Shown here: piece by piece, positions 50,107 through 61,158 of the stretch
Position numbering within the stretch: the first letter of the stretch is position 1
Layout: every line of letters begins with the position of its first letter
NCBI GenBank assembly: GCA_946699065.1
Contig: CAMPDV010000911.1
Span: forward strand, 101,941 to 165,940
Direction: 5' to 3'
Source of the DNA: Loxodes magnus
Taxonomy: Eukaryota > Ciliophora > Karyorelictea > Loxodida > Loxodidae
Length of the DNA: 64,000 bases
Notes under the pieces: generated by a model
What the model was told of the DNA's origin: nothing
The model's input: only the letters and a program-made list of their open reading frames with translations
Database searches by the model: none
Translations under genes and position numbers: made by a program

Positions 50107-53100
50107 TCAACAGAGTCTTCTTTCCCTGCTGATCATACCAAGTTCGTTCCCTTGGCCGATTGAGACACTTTAAATTTCTTGCATATTCTTACTAATAAAT
50201 CTAAGCTAAAATAATAAAAGCTCTTAACGCTTCTTAGTATTCTAAAATATTTGGACTTCTATCAAAGAACCTAAAAGAGCTAGCAGTTGATCATATATTA
50301 GATTTTTATTATTAGATTGAGTCAATTCAAATTTCTTTTAGAGCTTAAATATTTCCAATTTAAAGTAGTAATTAGCAAGAATACCTTTGATCACTTTATA
50401 GCATATTGTTACAGAAAGACTAGATTTTCTCTAAACTTCATCTTTAAGTAAAAATTTAGAAGCTTCTAGAGTAAGCTGAGATTATTCCTTTTTAGTTACC
50501 AAACTTCTACATTAATTAGAAACCATTTTAGCTTACCTAAACTTACTATTATATGTTTAGACTATTTTAAAATTAATTAGAATCTTTCTTTATCCAAAAT
50601 CCTTATTGTAAAGAATCCTTTTATAAGAAAATAATTTTCTATTTTATTTGGAATAAGAGAAACTAAGCAACAGTTAATCAAAGGCTTGAGAAACTTAAAA
50701 TGAAGATACTTGCTTATTAATTCTATTGCTATTTCCGTTTCTATTCTGTAGCATGACATATCACTTTTTTATTTCAGAAGAAAAAATCCCAGATAACTCT
50801 TGTCCAAAGTTTTTTAGAGTCTAGAAATCTATTAATTCTAATGATTTAATCTTCTCTTCTCTTGCACTTCTAAGCATTTACCAAGTATTTAGTATATCTG
50901 TATAAAGATTTTTTTAGGCTTAAGTTGATATTTCAATTTATTTAGTTACAATTTAAAAATTAGCTTTAATTTTTAGTAGCGTTTTGCTTAATACCTTCAC
51001 TAATAGTCATTAAATTAATAAATTAAAAAAGTAGCTACATAGTAAATAATTTGAACACATTGAGTTAAGAATTTTAAATAGATTTAGCATATATAGATAT
51101 ATAATACTACCTATAACTAAACACAGTACTTAACTAATTAAATTATTACTTAATTCCTTAATATCTTTATACATACACCCTTCTTATTACATTATTATAT
51201 ACTACTATATTCCAAATTACAATCTATCATAAACTTAAGATTAACATATCTTTATTATACTACTCTCATTATCATCTAGAATCTTACCAATACATTATAA
51301 ATCTCTAAGTCTTCAAGATGACATCTATTAAAATATTAAAAGGTATAGATAGTTTAATTATTGTAAGCTTACTATTATGAAGCTATTATTTTGCTTATTT
51401 ACATTTCTTTCTAAAATTAAGATTTCTATTTATGCTTTTAGTTCAACTTATTTCATTAAGATTTATATCTCTTCGTAGTATAGAGAGATTACCTACTAAG
51501 ATAATTCTAGATTGTATATCATAGTGATAGAATGTCTTAATGATAGATTAAGAAAGAAATTTGCCTAGTTTTAGGTAAAAACTATCTTCATTTAATGAGG
51601 TAATTATAAAGAAGATAAAAGAAACGTGTCAATTCCTTAGATCTATCATTACGTTATAAGGATAATAAATTCTAGTATGAATATTCCTTGAACTTAAAGT
51701 AAGTTCTTATCTCGGCTACAGAAAATAAGACTATGTTAAAGTGAACTTAAATATAATGTGTAATAATTTAACTGGAGTTTCTAAAGAAATACAGACTAAT
51801 TACTAAAACATAGTAAATCCATCTAATGTCTTTATAAAGCCGTCAGTTATTTCTAATTCAAATTAGTAAATTATCATTTTTTGATAGAACAGTCCTGTCC
51901 ATATTTGATAAACTGCTTCCTTCTTTGGCACTACTTTATTAATATAAGATAATGCTTAAATACATGAGTGAGGAAACTACTAAATATTCATTACCGAAAT
52001 AAAAAAAGTGATTAAATAAACAGATTAAGTATTTATTCTTGTTAAAGAACTAGGCCATTTTAAAACTTAATAGAGAGATCTCAAAAATGATAAACACTAG
52101 ACACTTTATTACTTTAAAGTATGACATTTTTATTTAGAAGGATATTATCCCTTTAAATATCAATTTTTATACTTATTAGCATTCAATCTAAATTCACTTA
52201 TAATAAGATAAGAAAGTGTAGCATTAAATAATATTCACTGAACTTTATAAATCCTACACTTTAAAAAGTTTATCGACTCATTTTTTGAAAAATCAGATTG
52301 TCTTTATAAAGTTTATTTTTTCAGATGATTGATATGAGACCTTAAAATAAAAATAAACTAATATGACATTATAATTATTTTCTAAGGAATATAGCTTCTT
52401 AAGTAACTACTAAATTAGGAAAAATAGGAAAATAAATTATGTATTTTTAATAGGACACATTTGCAAAACTAGTCAATTTAGAATTAGCTTTGTATTAATC
52501 CAAAATGAACATTATCATCTTAAAAGTTTAAAAAATTGAGTAAAAGTTTAGAAGATCTTTTTAAGACTCTGGAATTGAGGAAAAGATAAATCAGTACTCA
52601 TAGAATAGAAAGGATGAAATACACAAGCTGAGCAAATAAATTAGCATCTTAAAACGTAAAAAATAAAAGTTTATACAAATTATCTAGGACTAAATTCTTT
52701 ACATCATTTCAATAAAGTACACTTCTTAAAAGATCTTCTTAAAATGGAATTCCACTTATAGGATTTTTGCCACGACAAGAACCTTTGAGTAGCCTTTATA
52801 AGTTAAAAAATATTAAAAATATTTAGAACGCTTAATAAATGTGGATAAAACCTTTTAATTGCTAGAAAAATGCGATTCTAATTAACGATGAATTTAGAGA
52901 AAAGAATAAATTCTAAAAAGCAACTCGCAGACATTATGGGGAGAACTTTAATTATATATCAATAATACGCTACTCTGATACTAAACTGAATATTGAATCA
53001 AATGATGGCTCAAATTCTTTTAAGAGCTGATTAATGAAGCTGAAAATAATAGAGATATATGATTAACAAGACTCCGAAAATTATTTTTTTCTAGCTGTAA

Positions 53101-53767
53101 AAGAGGAGTGATGATATACCAACCCATATTGCAAATATTTCAAGTGCAAATTATAGAAACTTTTCCCTATTCTAAAGCAGAAAGGGCAACCTTTAATAAT
53201 ATTAGCAAAACTTTCTAAATCCTTAGAAGAAGAGCTAATTTTCATCAAAATTTATTTTACAAATAGAAAGAAAATTTTCAGGGAAATAAATAGATTATTT
53301 TAGGATTATAATAACATTTTTTGATCGTATTGCTAAAGAATGTAACCTAATGCATTCTCTCCTTAAGGTAACAAGAAACAAATCAACGTAATTCAAAATA
53401 AAACCTTAATAAGTCAAAGTCTTACAATAGCGAAGGAATTGAAGAATTAAGGAAAAACAAACTTACTTAGAAAGAACATTTAAAGTAATCCTCTACAAAT
53501 ATCTTCAAATTATCCTTACTCGGAATTAACTAATCATAAGCGAGAAAAAGATATTTACTAAAAAAATGCCATCAGAATAAGAGAATCCGTAATTACTCTT
53601 TATGAAGTCAGGACAATTGTAAAATCTAATCTTGGCAATCTTTATCACCAAGCATAAAGCATTCACCCTTTGAATAATTATTTTAGACTCAATTAAATAA
53701 GATTCTTTTAGGAAGAAAAGAATATAGAAGGTTATAATCAATTCCAATAGATTTCTCTTAATACGAC
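50107..53767. other. Inverted-repeat middle, mixed AT-rich and coding-like
   Basis: Coding-like frames continue on the minus strand to about 50.9 kb. An AT-rich gap follows, then plus-strand frames from about 52.4 kb lead into the ORF at 53,768. Nothing could be named. Standard-code frames at 50,577-50,759 and 53,526-53,747 lack support. Confidence 0.3.
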
Positions 53768-54274
53768 ATGCAACTAGATTCAGATACTACTGAGATCTTT
53801 AGTGACGAATTAGTAATTTCATACATTATAGCCTATTTTAAACTAGGCTATTAGTAAACTTGAACGAGGTCTTGCTTATGGGATACTTAAGAAATTGAAA
53901 TTTATCGTAGCAGCTAAATATAGTGTAAAGAGTATTTTAAATGTCTAGAAGAAAAAGAAGGTAACTTGTCTAATAATAAGATTTTCCAAACTATCTTTTG
54001 TGCTGTGAAAATGATAAAGTACAAGGAAGCGGGGAAATGATTAGAGTCTTGCTGAAATAAATCAAATACTCTTAAAGAAACAGAAGCACTTCAAGAAATA
54101 GCTATTTGTATTCTACAAAGTAGCTAAATAAATCTAGCATTTAAATTTCTTCAGATAAAGAAAAAGAGTGAATATTACGGTAGAGACGACCTAAAGAGTA
54201 AACTTTCTTTATTTTTCTTATTCATTTTATAAAATCGATTAAAGATATTCTCCAACTAAAATTGTTAAACATGA
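53768..54274 (+). CDS. Unnamed ORF with three internal TGA codons
   Basis: From ATG 53,768 (MQLDSDTTEIFSDELVISYI...) one frame runs 168 codons to TGA 54,272-54,274, passing TGA at 53,861, 54,038 and 54,053 in the same frame. The segments between read as coherent protein, for example KMIKYKEAGK then TGA, LESC, TGA, NKSNTLKETEALQEIAI. If TGA is stop, only the first 31 codons would be made and the rest is a remnant; if TGA can be Trp, this is one protein. No family is recognised. A second plus-strand frame over 54,050-54,370 is also open, so the frame is not certain. Confidence 0.35.
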
Positions 54275-55489
54275 AAAGACACTATAATAAAATAAGTTTA
54301 GAGGATTTGAAGTGACTAACTTTAACTAAATTCGTATCAAAAGTATCTTATGTCGTTACACCTTAACTGTGAAGATTCTTTAATATTTTATTTAAATTTA
54401 ATAGTATTTGTCTTATTATTGAATTATATTACTTAGTAATTTTTCTAACTTTAATATCTTCGATATTAACTCTTCATTTAGTTAAGTATTTTAACTTGTC
54501 CTATAGTTAGATTTCATTTTTACAATAAAATAATTCATTATCATTTAACTGTCATTAATACATAATAAAATAAGTAAATCACTTTAAATAAAAAGATCTA
54601 AGCGACGCTTTATGTATTTAGGACTGGTTTCACATAATTAATTTCTCTATTATACTCTTAAATAATTAAAAAGTATTTTATTTATAAAATAGACACTTAA
54701 GTATATTAAAACCTATTTTCAATGAAGAGATCTTTAATTTATCTTAGTGTTATTAATATCCGTCTTGTGTATGTTTAATAATAATCTACTTATTTAAAAA
54801 GCTTTATAAAGTTATCTTTCATATATTAGTATTTATTAACTTAATAGCTTCTATTATATAATTAAACTAAATCTTATCTTATTAACATTTACAGCTTGTA
54901 GATTTATGATCATTATTTATAGATATTCATTATCAATATTTTGCTTATCAAGTAATTATACAGCTGTTTTTTATAAATTGATATCATCTTTAAACAAAAT
55001 ATTACTTCTCTAACCTTCTTCAATTGCTAGCCTAAAAAATCAATATTCTATCATCTAAATTGAAATACCTTAAGGTATTAAGACTATCAATTTAACTACC
55101 TTAGACTTTTCTTTCAGATTCGATAGAAGGTTGTAAATATAAGATATAATGAGTAGTGTGATATATTAATTAATATGTTCTGCTATTGGTATTGAAACTG
55201 GTAAATATGCTGCAATTTAAATACTAAAAGTTTTTAAACATAAGATACATGCTAAGAAGCTCTTAAAAGTAGAAAGATATTAAGATTTATTAAGTATAGA
55301 AACATATTAGTAATATTCTGATATTAAACTATCTTAAGACAAGGAATTAGCAGATTTCTATCTATTAATGTTTTAGTTAACTTAGTGAGAATAGATATAG
55401 ATTATTATTAATCATGATAACTAGCCAATAATTGATTATAATAATTTGATATTCTCGTGATGTTATCAAAAGGAATTAGTCCTAAAGTT
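54275..55489. other. AT-rich spacer, no gene seen
   Basis: Nothing recognised. It ends at the inner edge of the right arm of the large inverted repeat. Confidence 0.4.
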
Positions 55490-58400
55490 TTAAAGCCAAT
55501 AGATGTTCTCAAGCAACTTTAAAGATTTTATTTAGGAATTTTTGGCATGATATTATATCTTTTAAAGCTTTTGCTTTATTCAATTAAAATGATAAACTTA
55601 ATTTTATATTCTTCACCCCTTGATTAATTTAAGTTATGACTTAAATTAAATCAAGATATTTTCTAAGGTCTATTTAATTAAGTGACTATATCTCCTTATT
55701 TTTTTTGAAGAACTTTTTCAAAAATATCCCTGAGTTCTCATAAGTAACTAGGCACTAATAATTAAAAAATCTTATTATTTCATGTGATTTGTTTTTTTCT
55801 CTTGTTTATTATATTTATTTATTTCTAATATTCTTGAATCCTCCAAATATTTTAAGGAGTTGGTGTCTAATTTTTTTCAATTCCTACCAATTTAGTCTTT
55901 ATTTTAGTTGCAGTCGTTTAAAAATCGCTAAAATAGTTTATTATTATTTTTTTGTTTCAATTTAGCAAATTTTTCTGCAATACTTATTAAATTTGCACTA
56001 ATTGGCACGCATCCACCTAGCCAGAATATTCTTATAGTAAGCTGAGTATTTGTTTTAGATTTTTTAGCAAGATATATTAGGAACTGTGAATTTTTCTTTA
56101 AGTGAAATTTTGTAGATATTTATGTCTCTTCCTAATATAGTTTCAGATATCTTTTATCAGATTAACTCCCAAGCCCAACTAAGTTATTTAAAGTAGTTTT
56201 CTACAATTTTCTTAATTTTATTTCTCAATAATCTGAAATCAAAGCTTCTAAGAATTGCATAAACTTAACTTTCATTTAAGTTTGAATCCTAAAAGTTCCA
56301 ATTCAGTCTACTTTAATTTTTGGGTGCTCAATTAGAGCTATTGATTACTCAATATTATTCAGGAGAAGTTAATTTTTATGCTAAATAAATAATCCAGATG
56401 CTTCTAAAGTTTATTTAGGAAACTATAGGGTCTTCTTCATATTTATATAAGGACTATTTCAGTCGGTAAATGTTCTAAAGTAATCAATCTAACTTTTTAA
56501 AAACTATCGCTATTCTTTCTAGAACTCAGTTCCGTGAATCTGCTTTTTTAATTCTTCAGAATTGACTAAGAAACTTATGATTTTCACTTAAGCTTATAAT
56601 TTTCCTTTCAAGCATTACTATCTCTAGTACTTGCTAAGCTTCTCTCTTTTATTAATTAGAGCTGGACTCTATATATTATCTTACAAATTCTAAAATTAAT
56701 TGTGAGGAATTAAGAACACTTGAAGTCGAGCCTGTTAAAAGAAAAAGCTTCATTTCTAATATCTATTTATAGATACTTAAAATTTAGCTGCCAAGTAATA
56801 TTTATCTCTTAGAATCTGCTTTAAAGTTCGTAATTGCTTTTTAGATTGAATAGCTGCTATTTTTTTCAGCTTGCTATAGAGCTAAGTCATTTGAACTTTT
56901 AAGATCTAAAAGCTTGGCATGTTCTATAATAAAAAGGGATTTTTCTAGCGTCTAAATAAATAATACTTACAGTATTCTTTTGTTATAAGATATGCATAAA
57001 CTCTACTTTTAAGAACTAAATGTGACTCAGTTTAATTTAGTATTGTGAGAAACCTTAGTTTTTTTTCGAAATTTTGACTGTTATGAAAAATCCAGACTCT
57101 TCTAAAAATGTCTCAAAGCTTGATAAAATTTTAGGCATTTTCAATGTTTGCTAAGATTAACTCATCTTTTTGTCACTGAACTATTTCTGCTCATATTAGA
57201 AGTTTCAGATCTTATCCTTTTTACCTATTCTTATTTTTTGATTGAAATATAGTTCCAGAATTAATGTCTTTTGCTACTCTTTATTACTATAAATATTATA
57301 ATTTTAAGGAGATTCCTTTTTTTCTTGGAGATAAAAGCTAATTTAATCTTTTATTAATCAGAAGCAAATACGCTGAAGATATCTCTTGATTTCCTAATTC
57401 TATTTTAGCTCCAGCTCTTTTTACTTAGATTGGGGTCTTTCTAATATATTTAATTGCAAAACTACCAGATGGACTATAGAATAAGAATCCTCTATCAATT
57501 TAGTTATTTTAAATAGAAAGATTAATCTTTCATCTCTCTTTATTTGCTAAATATTTGCTAGTCTTTATTTTTTCTGTGGATTAGTGTTTCTATGTTGTAA
57601 TTTGAATAATATCCATTTTATTTGATTTTCGAATTTTAAAATTAACTCAAACTAAAAAAATTATTAAGCTAGATAACATCTAAAGCAAATTTTTAGAGTA
57701 ATATTAAAGTTAAGAGATAATTAAAGTTATTTAGTTGAATTACTATATATTTGAATAAAAAAGAATCTTAAAATTAAAGGAAGATCTTAGCTTTATAGAA
57801 ATAATAATCACCAATCTAGTTTTAATATTCTAAGTTTTATTTTTGTGTTGTTATTCTAAATTTATTAGTATTTCTTATTTTTATTTAAGTCTTTCTTATG
57901 AGTCAACCACATAAATAATTAGGCTTAACTGTAGATTCTATTAATCAATCTTATATCCGAATTTAAGACACTATTTAAATACTTGAGGTAATAAATTTTC
58001 GTTGTTTGTTTATTAGTAATTATATCTATCATTATTTCATTTAATTATTCTAATTGTGTATCAAGCATAGTGTTTCATATATTTTATTTTAAAATCTTTA
58101 GTATCTTTCTAATATTTTAAGATATTTATCAGCTAATGTAGTTCATTCAATTATTTTAATGGAAATATAGTTTATAAGTAAAATATAATATGCTAATAAA
58201 ATAAATAGTAATAATAGTAATATATATCTATTGATTAAGATTAACTTAAGAAAGGAATATTTAATTTATTAGTTACTTTTAAAATACTAAGCTTCTTAAT
58301 AATAGTTATTTAGTTTTAGCTAAATTACATATATAAGCTTACCTAATGCTATTATTTTTAACTTTCATTTTATTATTTAATTTCCTTTATTTAGTTATAA

Positions 58401-59470
58401 TACTTTATTATTTAAGCCATAGACATTTCCTTATAATTAAATGTATCTAGTAGTTATAGATTATTTAGTACTTCTTTTATCTATTATTTATAAAGTTTAT
58501 ATTTTAAAGATTGGTAAGAATAATAATTTAAATATAGTTAAATTAAAAATTTATATTCTGGCATTTATCTTTTTACATTTCTTCAGTTTTTGCAAGATCC
58601 AAAGGTAATTTTTATAATTTCCTAATTTAAACTTAAGATATCTTAAATAATTTAGTGAAATCATTGTTAAAAATCCTTCAGTCACTTTCTATGAGTAGAT
58701 GCTAACAGAATTTTACTAGAGAAAATTAAAATTGGCTTTCTAGATTGATTTCATTTAGCTGTCTTTTTCTATGTCTTATTTCCTATATTTTTTCTTACAT
58801 TAAATATCTTTCTTTAAATTCTATTTTTCTTTCTATTTATAAAATTGAAGGTTTAGTTCATTTTATGGTCTTAAGTTAGCTTAATTTATTAATTTTTGCT
58901 AATTTTTTAAATTATTTAATGAATTATTTCTTTTCTTTTTATGATGATTCTTTGGATCTCTAATTAAAATTCAAAATATTTGTAACACTTTCTATTTGTT
59001 TATTTATACATCTTAGATTTTGCTTTTATCGAATATTTTTAGTGCTTTATATTTATTCTGCTCAATTAATTCCTTTTTTCTTTCAAATTAAAATACCTTC
59101 CAATACCTTCAGTAAATCCTTAAAGTCTTAAGATTTTAACTTTCTAATATCTATTAATTTCTTTTAGCTTTATGACTTAAACTTTCTTTTTCCGAATAGT
59201 TTCTCAGTTAGTTTAGATGCAAATAAGATTTTAATTAAAATTTCTAAGATATTAAAACTTAGATTACTCCGAATTAATGATTTGTAATTAAAGTAAAATA
59301 GTAAGTTTAGTTTAATTTAATTAAGATATATATTAAATTAAAGATATATTAATATTCTAATAATAGAAATACTTTTAGTTTAATAGTCTACTAATTATTA
59401 TCTTCTTTATTATTTAATAATACTAACTCTCTTTATCTAAACTTAAGTCTCATTATTATTATTTTAATCA
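55490..59470 (-). repeat. Right arm of a large inverted repeat (~4 kb)
   Basis: Reverse-complement partner of 42,430-46,430. Its coding-like strand is minus, mirroring the plus frames of the left arm. A minus frame at about 56,950-57,100 includes GFSQYQIKLSHIQFLKVEFM and IIYLDARKIPFYYRTCQAF, and another at about 56,560-56,850 includes LFLLTGSTSSVLNSSQLILE. Each is ended or shifted by TGA and small indels. The arms share these blocks but differ in where frames break, as expected for two aged copies of one gene-bearing element. A smaller hairpin (CTTGATTAATTTAAG with its complement) sits near 55,619-55,654. Confidence 0.75.
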
Positions 59471-60652
59471 AACCTTTATTTTTAAATATATCTTTATTTA
59501 AAATACTTCAACAAAGATACAGAACAATATCAAAAATTAGAACATTACAATTATAATGAAACAATGAGCAAGCATTAAAGAGTAATTATGGATAAGTTAC
59601 GAAATTTTAAGATCTTTAAAATATTTGAAGGTTATATAGTATTTGTTTAGTCAATCTGCGACTAATAATAAATTTTTAATGTTTTAGAAATGTGTTAAAC
59701 ATATTTTTAATCCCTGTATTTTTAGTAATCTTCTATAGCACTTTAGTTTGAAAAGATCTTGAATTGTAAAAAATCCCTATATAAACATAAACTATGAAAG
59801 ACAAATTTTAAATATCAACTCGTTGTTAAGGGTATAAATTCTTCGCAAAGGTTTATAAATCTTTTTTTATATAAGTCTTTTCTAAAATATGAGGTTCAAT
59901 TTTCAGAACAATGTACTTGCACAATGTAAAGTTTTAGATTTGTATAGACAATAATAACAATTTTTATTAATATAATTTATTTATAAATATTATTTCTTAT
60001 TCTTCATTTGTGGGTAATCCATATACTTTTGGCTAGTTTAACTTCGTTCTTTTACTTTTAAAAATAAATAATTTAATTTTAAACTTCTAGATAGCACTTA
60101 TTCCCTTTATATATTATATGTAGTATTTTCAATACTGTTATCATATAATCTATATTTTAGATAAATGTCTAGTCATTGTTTATTAATAATCCTTTTATAA
60201 AAAATAACTTCTGCCTTATTTTATACATTATTCAAACTTTTATTGTCGTTATAACTTTAAAAATTTGATCTCAAACTACTTCTGTATCAATAGATTAATT
60301 TGAGATTACTTTATTAATATCTTGCATTCAATTAAATGGGTACTAAGAGCAAGCTGCTTTTATTGCAGAGCCTATACAAATGAAAAAAGTAAAGTGCTAA
60401 TGAGTTATATTATAGCTAATTTTCAATCATATTTTTAAATTAGCTTTAACTAGTTAAGATTATCTTTCAGAGGATTAATAGCTTACTAGAACTTTGTCTT
60501 AAATTATTTGATGTATTTATCTTTGCTCTTATTAAATATCTATGTATTCACAGATTTTAAACCAAATTTATGTATTGATCCTTTTATAATAATAATATTA
60601 ATTTTAAGTTTTCCGTTTTAGGGATTTCCAACCCCGTCAGGAAGACAGCAAT
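59471..60652. other. AT-rich spacer; possible alternative gene tail at right end
   Basis: Nothing recognised up to about 60.4 kb. A second minus-strand frame of the locus to the right stays open from 61,064 to TGA 60,423-60,425 and includes PGKIRVPNLAKIGRPELFYL, so part of 60,423-60,652 may be coding. Confidence 0.35.
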
Positions 60653-61158
60653 TCATACTCCCTGCTGTTAAATAAAAGAGTTCGGGTCGCCCAATTTTAG
60701 CAAGATTGGGAACTCTGATTTTTCCAGGTTTTCCCTTCTTTTAACTCGCCTTGGTTCCATCTTAATCTTGTATATTGAACCATCCGGGTTGCAATACATT
60801 CTTTTCATTCTTGCTTCTTCTTTTTTCTTCTTTTGTTGTTCTTTAATCCAATAGTTTCTTTATTTCTATTAGAATTTCTAACACTTCCGATAAAAATATC
60901 ATACGCTTCCACAGCAGAAACATTTCTTTTTTATTTTGAATTATTTTCCTTAATTTTTTTGCTCTTTCTAGGCTTCGATTTCCATTTGTATAGCTCCAGT
61001 TTCGCTTTACTCTTTCTTAAAAGTTTACAATTTCTCTTCTGCTTTTACGAGTCTGTTATCCAGTTCAGTCTGTTTTCTAAAGCTAGTTTTAGGATTCGTT
61101 AATCTAACTTTGTGAGATATTCCAAAAGGCGTTAAGATCTCTTTCCTTATTGCTCCTT
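60653..61158 (-). pseudogene. Coiled-coil, Cys-rich gene remnant, possible zinc knuckle
   Basis: A minus-strand frame starting in GAIRKEILTPFGISHKVRL and continuing through a charged coiled coil (TELDNRLVKAEEKLQTFKKE) reaches KKKCFCCGSV-TGA-YFYRKC, then a Lys/Glu-rich stretch and MYCNPDGSIYKIKMEPRR, ending at TGA 60,653-60,655. The Cys spacing resembles a CCHC zinc knuckle (C-x2-C-x4-H-x4-C) in which His is Tyr and the preceding residue is the TGA at 60,899-60,901. Knuckles of this kind are common in retroelement and RNA-binding proteins, but the altered ligand makes a working site unlikely. No ATG was found; the upstream AAATAAAAG could be a splice acceptor. A competing frame (61,064-60,423) is longer but less motif-bearing. 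The plus-strand 89-codon frame at 60,833-61,102 is a shadow. Confidence 0.45.

Noticed and set aside
60640..60740. Structured RNA suggested by nested short hairpins
   Set aside because: The GC-rich stretch is better explained as protein-coding on the minus strand, and it matched no RNA family I know.
60833..61102. 89-codon plus-strand open frame
   Set aside because: It is the antisense shadow of the coiled-coil gene remnant on the minus strand.
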